Shown: positions 17,632 to 25,125 of the stretch, one piece after another
Position numbering within the stretch: position 1 is the stretch's first letter
Layout: each line of letters starts with the position of its first letter
From: JACKAN01 sp964502735
GTDB taxonomy: Bacteria > Bdellovibrionota > Bdellovibrionia > Bdellovibrionales > UBA1609
Reading direction: 5' to 3'
DNA: 39,796 nucleotides
Assembly: GCA_964502735.1 (NCBI GenBank)
Contig: CAZCYD010000023.1
Location: forward strand, 1-39,796
Program-made: the position numbers and the translations under genes
Notes under the pieces: model-generated
What the model was told of the DNA's origin: nothing
Databases searched by the model: none
Seen by the model: only the letters and a program-made list of their open reading frames with translations

Positions 17632-18819
17632 ATGAATTGGAATCAATTTGATTTATTTAACCCAACTGATGAACACACAATGTTGCGACAAATGGTTCGT
17701 GATTTTACTCTCAGTGAAGTCGAGCCACAGTCTGAAAAATTTGATCGCGAGGAAAAATTCAATTTAGATTTGTTTAGAAAGCTTGGAGGACTTGGGCTCT
17801 TAGGGATAACGGTCAGTGAAGAATATGGGGGGTCTAACATGGATCCCATGGCTGTGGTTATTGCTCATGAGGAACTTTCCTCTAGCGATCCGGGTTTCTG
17901 TTTAGCTTATTTGGCTCATTCCATGCTGTGTGTAAATAACCTGTTTATAAACGGGAATGAGAGTCAAAAGAAAAAGTATTTGCCGGGCCTGTGTTCTGGT
18001 GATCTCGTAGGCTGTATGGCTATGTCTGAGCCTCACGTGGGGACTGATGTTTTGGGAATGAAAACGACAGCCCAAAAGATAGATGATAGTTACTTGCTGA
18101 ACGGTCGAAAGATGTGGATTACTAATGGAGCGATTGATGACAATAAAACTCCAGCTGACTGCGTAATTGTTTACTCTGTGACTGACACAAAAAATGGCCG
18201 GCCTCAGTTATCCACATTTCTTGTGGATAAGTCGCACGAGGGTTACAGTGTTGGACAAAAGATATTCGGCAAAACAGGAATGAGAGCCTCAAATACTGCC
18301 GAGCTCGTTTTCGAAAATTGCCGATTACCCCAAGATTCCTTAATTGGAGAAGAGGGGGACTCTTTACTTCACATGATGAGAAACTTAGAAATTGAAAGAT
18401 TAGCCTTAGCCGCTATGAGCCTTGGTATTGCTCGCCGAAGCTTAGAGATTATGACAAAATATGCTCAGGAACGTGAAGCTTTTGGAAAACCATTGTCATT
18501 TTTTGGACAAATTCAGAAGTATATTGGAGAAAGTTATGCCGAGTATATGGCCGCTCGAACTTACGTTTACAATACGGCCCGACAGATGGATATACATCGG
18601 GAGGGTCAGCGTATTGACTCAGATGGAGTAAAACTTGTGGCCTCAACTATGGCAAAGAATGTTGCAGATAGAGCTATGCAGGTTCTCGGAGGCTATGGTT
18701 ATGTTTCTGAGTATGTAGTTGAGCGACTTTGGAGGGATGCTAAACTTTTGGAAATTGGAGGGGGGACAATAGAAGCCCACCAAAAAAACATCACTAAAGA
18801 TTTAGTTAAACAAATTTAG
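17632..18819 (+). CDS. acyl-CoA dehydrogenase, isovaleryl-CoA-type active site
   Basis: A 395-residue flavoenzyme of usual length, with strong ribosome site AGAGGAGC before ATG 17632. Typical blocks: MAMSEPHVGTDVLGMKT, KMWITNGAI, GMRASNTAELVFENC, and the FAD/tetramer segment QVLGGYGYVSEY. At the position of the usual catalytic glutamate near the C-terminus (YEGT in most members) it has G377 in EIGGGT. A glutamate in NLEIERLALA (E255) instead aligns with the displaced catalytic base of isovaleryl-CoA dehydrogenase. A branched-chain acyl-CoA substrate is therefore likely, as in leucine breakdown, though this is inference. It faces the AidB-like dehydrogenase gene, 38 bases away. Confidence 0.93.
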   Translation: MNWNQFDLFNPTDEHTMLRQMVRDFTLSEVEPQSEKFDREEKFNLDLFRKLGGLGLLGITVSEEYGGSNMDPMAVVIAHEELSSSDPGFCLAYLAHSMLCVNNLFINGNESQKKKYLPGLCSGDLVGCMAMSEPHVGTDVLGMKTTAQKIDDSYLLNGRKMWITNGAIDDNKTPADCVIVYSVTDTKNGRPQLSTFLVDKSHEGYSVGQKIFGKTGMRASNTAELVFENCRLPQDSLIGEEGDSLLHMMRNLEIERLALAAMSLGIARRSLEIMTKYAQEREAFGKPLSFFGQIQKYIGESYAEYMAARTYVYNTARQMDIHREGQRIDSDGVKLVASTMAKNVADRAMQVLGGYGYVSEYVVERLWRDAKLLEIGGGTIEAHQKNITKDLVKQI

Positions 18820-18827
18820 TATAAATT

Positions 18828-18856
18828 TTGACGCTTTTTATTCGCGGATTTGGGTT
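18828..18856. repeat. dispersed intergenic repeat, copy 3
   Basis: TTGACGCTTTTTATTCGCGG followed by ATTTGGGTT matches copies 1 and 2. It fills the gap between two convergent acyl-CoA dehydrogenase genes and ends one base before the stop codon of the second. No left arm is visible. Confidence 0.65.
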
Positions 18857-18857
18857 C

Positions 18858-20492
18858 TTAAATTATATGTTTAGAAATGGGGCGCTTGCGCCAGTAGGCA
18901 AGCACCTCAGAGCTTCTTGGTAGCCAATTCGCAGACTTTTCCACTAACCAGTGGCAGATAATTTCACTCAACGCCATGGCAATGAATCGGCAATTGGATT
19001 CAATTACTTCTGAGGGCTGCTTAAATATGTCTTGGATTTCATTTTTCGTGTAGTCCCATTTTTCTGTCAGACTTTCAGAGTTGAGGGTAGAGATTTCAGA
19101 TTCATAGCTATCGCAAAAGCAATCCCATGCCGACTCTTTGACTATAGCTCTTAGCATATCAAGACTGAGAATGTTTGTGGTTCCCTCCCAGATGGTCAGA
19201 ACTTGAGAGTCACGTAGCCATTTTGCTATACCGACATCTTCGATATACCCGGCTCCACCAAAGGACTCCAACAATTCACTGACTAATAACAAATTGCACT
19301 TAGCTGTATAGAGCTTAACTAATGGAGTAAAAAGTCTCAATAAAGTGGCTTCTTGTTCTGTAGCCTTTCCACACTCTTCTTTTCCTAATAACTCAGTGGT
19401 GTAGAAGCTAAATAGAAAACAGCCTGTCCAAAGATTTTCACACTCCGACAGAGTTCGACTGTGCAAGGGGTGAAAAGCTATTTTTTTGCCGTAGGCTTCA
19501 CGTTTTAATGCGTAGTTTTTGGCTAGAGCTATGACCCTTCTGGAGCTGGCAATGGACGTATTGGCATTATATAAGCGAGTTATATTAAATAGATTAGAAA
19601 TGGTTTTTACGCCTTCGCCAATTTTGCCAATCAACTCAGCTTTTGAGCCTTCTAATCTTATTTCTGCCGTAGGTAGGGCTCGAGTCCCCAATTTATTTTT
19701 TAGTCTTAATATTTCAAAATTATTGTAGCTACCATCAGGGTTGTAAGTTTCAAGATAAAATAAACTTAGTCCTCGGCTTCCCGAGATGGATTGCCCATTT
19801 GAGTCTACGATTCTAGCCAGTGCCATTGCCATTTGAGAAATGGGCGAGGAAGTGAACCACTTGAGTCCCGTTAAAAAATAATGACCATCCTTGTATTCAG
19901 CTAGAGTCTGGGTTCGACTCACGTCAGATCCACCAGTTTGCTCAGTCATCCACTGTCCGGAGGTCCAAAAAAGTTTAGGATCTCGCGAGGTTAGATGACG
20001 GAGTCCTCGGTTTTTTTGCTCCTCACTGCCAAAAAGCTCCAAGACTCGGGCAGCTCCGTCACTCATAGCTAATGGGCAAGTGTAGTAGGCGGATGAAGGG
20101 TTAAACAAATAGAGTTTAGAAAATTGATAAATGCGACTAAATTCAGAGTAATTGCGTTCGTAACCGATGGCCACCATGCCCTCTTGTGCAGAAACGGTTT
20201 CAAGGTCTCTCCATCCCTTTGCCACATGAATTTTATCGACTGGTAAACCCCATGGGCTATAGGGGGCGAGAACAGGTTCGTGAGCTTCAGCATCTCTAGC
20301 CATATTAAGAATATCTGTTGTCACTCTTTGCCCAAGACTTTTCAGGTCGTTAAATACAATCTCCTGCATATTTTCTGGAAGCTTTTGCCGAAGATAGTTT
20401 TGTAGCAAAAGATCATCATCGAACTGGTTTGTAAGAGAGGGGCCCTCCTGTATAAAGTTAAATTTTGGATCTGTTTTCACTTTCGTCTCCAT
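18858..20492 (-). CDS. acyl-CoA dehydrogenase, AidB-like
   Basis: A 544-residue flavoprotein, longer than ordinary acyl-CoA dehydrogenases and close to the AidB subgroup. AidB-like features are the extended N-terminal region (QNYLRQKLP, PYSPWGLPVDKIHVAKGW), WMTEQTGGSDVSRT, LKWFTSSP, and LTIWEGTTNILSLD, where the usual catalytic glutamate is kept (WEGT). E. coli AidB has been linked to protection from DNA alkylation; the true activity of this subgroup is unsettled. ATG 20492 lies one base after the stop codon of the upstream cation ATPase gene (TAAAATG on the minus strand), so translation is probably coupled. Why these two are paired is not clear. Confidence 0.88.
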   Translation of the reverse strand: METKVKTDPKFNFIQEGPSLTNQFDDDLLLQNYLRQKLPENMQEIVFNDLKSLGQRVTTDILNMARDAEAHEPVLAPYSPWGLPVDKIHVAKGWRDLETVSAQEGMVAIGYERNYSEFSRIYQFSKLYLFNPSSAYYTCPLAMSDGAARVLELFGSEEQKNRGLRHLTSRDPKLFWTSGQWMTEQTGGSDVSRTQTLAEYKDGHYFLTGLKWFTSSPISQMAMALARIVDSNGQSISGSRGLSLFYLETYNPDGSYNNFEILRLKNKLGTRALPTAEIRLEGSKAELIGKIGEGVKTISNLFNITRLYNANTSIASSRRVIALAKNYALKREAYGKKIAFHPLHSRTLSECENLWTGCFLFSFYTTELLGKEECGKATEQEATLLRLFTPLVKLYTAKCNLLLVSELLESFGGAGYIEDVGIAKWLRDSQVLTIWEGTTNILSLDMLRAIVKESAWDCFCDSYESEISTLNSESLTEKWDYTKNEIQDIFKQPSEVIESNCRFIAMALSEIICHWLVEKSANWLPRSSEVLAYWRKRPISKHII

Positions 20493-20493
20493 T

Positions 20494-23259
20494 TTATGAG
20501 GTTGATGTAAATTTTAAAAATCTAATTCTTTTGTAAACCTCTATGACAACAAGGACAGAAAAAGAGAGAGCTAGAAGTTGAAGCCACTCATTTATAGAAA
20601 CGGGATGTACCCCCAAAATGTTTCGAATTCCAGGAGTGTAGAGTGCAGCAATATGAATGAGTTGGGCAAATAGGGTTCCAAATAGCAAAATTGGATTTTT
20701 AAAAGGGTTTAACTTAAAAGCTGATTTGGTTTCAGATCGACAATTTCCAACCATAACATTCTCAAATAACACCAAAAGTAGCAGAGTTAAGTTTCGAGCC
20801 GCTTCTATCGAAACCCCAGCATCAATAAGTTTTTGGAAGTAAATGAAAGAGACTCCTCCCATTACTAGAGCTGAGAGTCCAATTCTCTCTAACATAAGTC
20901 TGTCAAATATAGGTTCATTGGGCTTTCTCGGAGGCCGGTTGAGTTCATCTCCCTCGCCAGGCTCAAACGTGAGTCCTTTGTCCTGAATACCATTTGTGAC
21001 TAAATTCAACCATAAAACCTGAACTGCAGTCAAAGGTAAGGGAGTGTTAAACAGAAGCGACAGTGAGAACAATACAACTTCAGCGGCTCCAGTTGAGATT
21101 AATAAATAGATAACCTTTCTAACGTTACTGTAAGCAATACGCCCTTCTTCAACTCCTGCAACTATTGATGCAAAACGATCATCAGTGATAATGAGGTCAG
21201 ATGTCTCTTTGGCGATATCCGTTCCACTTTTCCCCATCGCGACTCCGACATTTGCAGATTTGAGGGCAGGAGCGTCGTTTGCACCATCCCCCGTCACAGC
21301 GACAAACTCTCCATTTGAAATAAGCGAATTAACGATTTCAAGTTTTTGTTGCGGTTCAACTCGAGCAAAAACTCGCGACTTGGCTATTAAAGCGGATTTT
21401 TCTTGCTCATCTTTAACCGTCTTAAGGTTAGGTCCTGAGACAAGTGTACTCATGTCCTCAGCCAGGCCAATTTCTTTTGCAATGGCAAGAGCAGTTACAG
21501 GGTGATCACCTGTCACCATCGCCACTTTTATTCCTGCTTGTTGACATAACCTTACAGCCTCAGCGGCTTCTGGTCTTAAAGGGTCAATCATGCCAATAAG
21601 TCCTAAAAAGTTCAGATCGCAAAGCTGATTCTCTATATTGGTGTGAGGATTAACACTTTCGATCTTGTTAGCTATAGCTAAAACTCTAAAGCCTTCAGAG
21701 GCAAGCTTGTGGGCTTGGTTAAGAATTTTCTCAGTGTCAATTTCTTTTAATCCCTCTGTTGTATTCATGTTCTTGCATAGGGGAAGCAGTTTCTCAACAG
21801 CTCCTTTTATGGAAATTACAGATTCATTTTTGTTTGTGTGTAGAGTGGCAGCATATTGGTTTTCAGGTTCAAAAGGTACTGAAGATGTCAGTTGAAATTT
21901 ATTGCTGACTTCCATGGGGTGGTCCATGCATTTTTTGATCTCGTGGCACTTGTAGGCCAAAACTAGAAGGGCGATGTCTACAGCATCACCTTGCCCAACA
22001 AGCTCATTTTGTTTTTGAACGATTTGGGCCTCATTGCAAAGTAGTCCCGCGCAAGCCACTGAACTGAGAAGTTGATGACTTGCTAACTCATTCTTGTTTT
22101 TGTCAGGAGGGGATTGAGTAATAGGGGAGGGAGTAATATTAGAGTCAAAGTGGTCAAAAGTAATCCGGCCACTTAAATCCATCCCGCTGCCAGAAACTTG
22201 AGCCTCAAGGCCTTCAGGGAATACCAGTTTGCGTACAGTTTGCTGGTTAACTGTTAATGTGCCGGTTTTGTCAGTGGCGATGTACGAACATGAACCGAGA
22301 GCTTCCACTGCGGGAAGCTTTCTAACAATCACGTTTCTTTTTGCCATTTTTCTGCTAGCAATAGCAAGTGCAATGGTGAGGGATACGGGTAAACCTTCGG
22401 GTATAGCTGATACGGCAAGGGCTACACTAAACATCATGACGTCTTGCCACGACTGTCCCTTAAGAAGTAAATATGCCGCCATCACAAATGTTACTAGTAA
22501 CAAAAAAATAGCAATTTTTTTTGTAAATAGCTCCATCCGTATAACCAGAGGAGGCTTGGCACTTGTGCTATAAGTGATTGATGAAGCTATTTTCCCCAAC
22601 TCTGTATAAAGACCTGTGGCAACGACGACACCTTTAGCCCGCCCTTTGGTCACCAGTGATCCTGTAAAAGCCATATTTTGTCTGTCGGCAAGTGGTGTTT
22701 CTACTGGAAGGACCTCGTCGTGATTTTTTGATATGGGTAAAGACTCGCCAGTTAGAAGAGACTCGTCAACTTCTAGGCCTTGAGAGCTTATAAGTCTAAG
22801 ATCTGCTGGGACCTTTCGACCAGACTCTAGCAGAACAATATCTCCTGGAACTATGCTTTCTGTGTTGACTTCGCAAGTCTGTCCGTCGCGAATAACTAAA
22901 GCCATTGCGTTGGTCATTTTTTTTAACGCTTGAGAACTTTTTTCAGCGCTGAATTCTTGAATCGTTCCTATGATGGCATTTATGAGTAAAACTAGACCAA
23001 TAAATATAGCATCGCTGTAGTCTTGAAGTAAAACGGAGATTGTAGCCGCGATACCCAATATATAAATCAATGGATTTAAAAACTGGTGAAGAAAAATTTC
23101 TAGAAGAGTTGGTGGCGGCTCGCTGGGTAGTAAATTGGGACCATGCTCTTTGAGTTGTTTTTCAGATTGAGAGGTCGTTAGGCCATTCGTTTGGATTTTG
23201 AGTTCTTCAAGAGCCTTTGATATACTGAGACTGTGAGGTGACTGGGGAAGCTTGCTCAT
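20494..23259 (-). CDS. P2-type cation-transporting ATPase (calcium-pump family)
   Basis: A 921-residue P-type ATPase. An N-terminal cation-ATPase domain is followed by TGES (170-173) in the actuator, PEGLP (287-291) in helix M4, the phosphorylation site D330 in TDKTGTLTVN, and the hinge TGDGANDAPALK. The C-terminal six-helix domain contains VLWLNLVTNGIQDKGLTFEP. The M4 PEGL motif marks the P2 class (Ca2+, Na+/K+ and relatives). In M6, SERCA-type pumps have NLVTDG; here the aspartate is asparagine (NLVTNG), so Ca2+ as substrate is uncertain. AAGGA precedes ATG 23259. It is the first gene of a two-gene unit with the AidB-like dehydrogenase. Confidence 0.93.
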   Translation of the reverse strand: MSKLPQSPHSLSISKALEELKIQTNGLTTSQSEKQLKEHGPNLLPSEPPPTLLEIFLHQFLNPLIYILGIAATISVLLQDYSDAIFIGLVLLINAIIGTIQEFSAEKSSQALKKMTNAMALVIRDGQTCEVNTESIVPGDIVLLESGRKVPADLRLISSQGLEVDESLLTGESLPISKNHDEVLPVETPLADRQNMAFTGSLVTKGRAKGVVVATGLYTELGKIASSITYSTSAKPPLVIRMELFTKKIAIFLLLVTFVMAAYLLLKGQSWQDVMMFSVALAVSAIPEGLPVSLTIALAIASRKMAKRNVIVRKLPAVEALGSCSYIATDKTGTLTVNQQTVRKLVFPEGLEAQVSGSGMDLSGRITFDHFDSNITPSPITQSPPDKNKNELASHQLLSSVACAGLLCNEAQIVQKQNELVGQGDAVDIALLVLAYKCHEIKKCMDHPMEVSNKFQLTSSVPFEPENQYAATLHTNKNESVISIKGAVEKLLPLCKNMNTTEGLKEIDTEKILNQAHKLASEGFRVLAIANKIESVNPHTNIENQLCDLNFLGLIGMIDPLRPEAAEAVRLCQQAGIKVAMVTGDHPVTALAIAKEIGLAEDMSTLVSGPNLKTVKDEQEKSALIAKSRVFARVEPQQKLEIVNSLISNGEFVAVTGDGANDAPALKSANVGVAMGKSGTDIAKETSDLIITDDRFASIVAGVEEGRIAYSNVRKVIYLLISTGAAEVVLFSLSLLFNTPLPLTAVQVLWLNLVTNGIQDKGLTFEPGEGDELNRPPRKPNEPIFDRLMLERIGLSALVMGGVSFIYFQKLIDAGVSIEAARNLTLLLLVLFENVMVGNCRSETKSAFKLNPFKNPILLFGTLFAQLIHIAALYTPGIRNILGVHPVSINEWLQLLALSFSVLVVIEVYKRIRFLKFTSTS

Positions 23260-23546
23260 ACTAGGTCCTTATGCAAGAATAAACATGTTAGCGCTTTGCG
23301 TGAGATAACAATGCGTACATACCCGAAAGGTACTTTGAACTCTTGGAAAAATCAATTTTAAACCGTTTTGCTAAAAGCCTTTATTTGATTTTGGCTGCCC
23401 TTTTAGCCATCTTCCTACTTAGAGATGGGGTTTGGAGAGGGGGGAGAGTGCATTGGAAACTCATGAGAGTTAAGAATGTACAAGTTTGGCCAAAAATTAC
23501 TCACAGGGGTATGCCAAGCCTTTCTGTCCCGCGGAGTTTAACTCTT

Positions 23547-23892
23547 ATGGAGCGATTACCTTATTTTATAATTTATGTTCCCATTTATTGTGGGAGAAGG
23601 AATTAATACAGTAACAGAGTTATTGGAGCAAGATCCAAGGTTTGCTCATTTCCAAGATAAGTTTGATGAGTTTGATAGCCTGTATATTCCCAATATTGGC
23701 GAAATTGTAAGGTTGAAATGCACGGGGAGTGCAAAGGATGGATGCATTCATAAATCATGGCCACTATCAGTTGAGGACCCACTTTGGGAAAAAATAAAAA
23801 ACATAAGCCAAGATCTCCCTGAGTTCTGGGTAGGTAGGTACGATGTAAAATTTAAAGATTTAAAAGGTCTCATTTTGAGGCAATTCGAATGA
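23547..23892 (+). pseudogene. remnant of an ATP-grasp family gene
   Basis: Two overlapping frames give parts of what appears to be one protein. From ATG 23547 (GGAG ten bases upstream) the frame reads MERLPYFIIYVPIY and ends at 23606. The next frame, 23575-23892, reads FPFIVGEGINTVTELLEQDP, then GEIVRLKCTGSAKDGCIHK, then LPEFWVGRYDVKF. The second part resembles the central and late portion of ATP-grasp proteins in which an FP-VGDG-STLEELI segment is followed by GFYFGRFD; the usual ending with an ELNG metal-binding motif is missing. About half of the expected protein, including the ATP-binding loop, would be lost by an internal deletion with a frame change near 23575-23590. The same first frame is open upstream to 23343 and includes a membrane-like segment, whose status is unclear. 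Confidence 0.5.
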
Positions 23893-23958
23893 TATGCAAA
23901 AAATGACACGACTCAAATTGAGCTTAACTTTGGTCAAGTCTTACCGATAAGCATTTTG

Positions 23959-24456
23959 ATGGGTAGGTTCCTTTATTTAAGTGTAATTATATTTACTTTT
24001 TTATTCGCATTTCAAAACTGTGGCTCGTTTGAAACAACGCCAGTTGAAAATTTATCAAGTCAATGTAAAGAAGAAATTAAGTGGAAAACTTTGAGTCAAG
24101 GTGGTTGGGTAGACAAAGAATGCTCAAATCCAGATCATTACAAGTGTGCAATAAAAATTTATAAGCCTTTTATAAAAACTACGACTTATAGTGAACAGGA
24201 ATGTTTTCGTCTTGGGGGAAACAATATTTGTAAAGACATGGATGTGGAAGCTTTTAATACGGCCCCTTTAATGACCGTAGACCTTATAGAAGAAACGGCT
24301 TTTATTGAGGGGCGCGATTACAATAGGTCTGAGTACAGGTGTATGCACACAGGGGTAACTGAGTATGGCCATCCTCTTATTGTAGAGGTCTCCGAAACTC
24401 TGGAGGAAGCTTATTTAAAAGCTCAAGGGACTTGTAAGTTGGGAGTTCGGTTATGA
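23959..24456 (+). CDS. lipoprotein of unknown function
   Basis: A 165-residue exported protein; ATG 23959 is used rather than the TTG one codon earlier. The N-terminus is a lipoprotein-like signal, with FLYLSVIIFTFLFAFQNCG. The cysteine is preceded by F-Q-N, not the standard [LVI]-[AST]-[GA], a form met often in Bdellovibrio-type lipoproteins. The mature part has several further cysteines (CKEE, KECSN, YKCAI, QECFR, NICKD, YRCMH, GTCKL), suggesting disulfides. Function not recognised. It overlaps the next gene by four bases (ATGA, 24453-24456), so the two form an operon. Confidence 0.7.
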   Translation: MGRFLYLSVIIFTFLFAFQNCGSFETTPVENLSSQCKEEIKWKTLSQGGWVDKECSNPDHYKCAIKIYKPFIKTTTYSEQECFRLGGNNICKDMDVEAFNTAPLMTVDLIEETAFIEGRDYNRSEYRCMHTGVTEYGHPLIVEVSETLEEAYLKAQGTCKLGVRL

Positions 24457-24953
24457 GACTAAATGCCATTAGTTTTTTAATTTTGTTAATCTCTGCTGAC
24501 GCTGTTTTTGCAAATGTATTGTGGAGTCCAACGGGCAGTGTACCCCCTCGGCACAGAAATATAACGAGAGAAGATGCAGCTCCTTGTGGTGTAGGGGATA
24601 GAGGCAATCCTACTCAACACTTTGCTGGAGAGACAATAGAGGTTTTTTGGGATGAAATTATTCCGCAAAATGGGCACTTTGAAATATATTTTTCAGCAGC
24701 GGAAGATAGTGACTGGGTGTTAGTTAAGAGAATAGAAAATCAAAATGTAGACAGTACGCAAACTTATGTTGGGCACAAAGTTAAAATCGATTTACCCAAT
24801 AACATTTGCGAGAGCTGCACATTGCAAGTCGTTCAGACCATTACAACAGGGGTAGAAGCTAAGTATTTTTCTTGTGCTGATATTAAGTTAGTTCAAAATC
24901 CGAATCCCAATCCAACTCAACAGGAACTACCTAAAGATATATGCCCAAAATGA
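24453..24953 (+). CDS. secreted protein resembling SCE4755-type polysaccharide-monooxygenase-like proteins
   Basis: A 166-residue protein with a signal peptide (MRLNAISFLILLISADAVFA). The mature part has PCGVGDRGNPTQHFAGETIEVFWDEIIPQNGHFEIYFSAAE in outline: a PCG cysteine, then a G-E-T-I-x-V-x-W-D-E strand and a G-H-F-x-I turn, and later a CESCTLQVVQ motif. This order resembles small secreted proteins related to lytic polysaccharide monooxygenases. A true enzyme of that class needs histidine as the first mature residue; here maturation would leave asparagine, so copper-based activity is doubtful. Translation is coupled to the lipoprotein upstream (4-base overlap). The family call is tentative. 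Confidence 0.45.
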   Translation: MRLNAISFLILLISADAVFANVLWSPTGSVPPRHRNITREDAAPCGVGDRGNPTQHFAGETIEVFWDEIIPQNGHFEIYFSAAEDSDWVLVKRIENQNVDSTQTYVGHKVKIDLPNNICESCTLQVVQTITTGVEAKYFSCADIKLVQNPNPNPTQQELPKDICPK

Positions 24954-25112
24954 TGTAATTTTTTTGGATGGAATTAGACATTCTTTATTCCTGTTTGATA
25001 CATATAATTATTAATTTGAGACGGTAATTGAGATTTTTTGATGTATTTTCTTTTTCAAAGTAGAATGTAAGTCAGAGCTCAAGTGAATGTATGTGAAAGC
25101 TATAATTCTACT

Positions 25113-25118
25113 AAAGGA
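25113..25118 (+). promoter_or_regulatory. ribosome binding site deciding the VWA lipoprotein start
   Basis: AAAGGA lies seven bases before ATG 25126. The upstream in-frame ATG at 25087 has no comparable site and would put 13 extra residues before the signal peptide. Confidence 0.6.
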
Positions 25119-25125
25119 TTTAAAT

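Noticed and set aside
23343..23546. Upstream 68 codons of the first ATP-grasp remnant frame, with a membrane-like stretch
   Set aside because: Only a TTG start, no ribosome site, and no resemblance to the expected protein; kept as a note in the pseudogene entry and not called as a gene.
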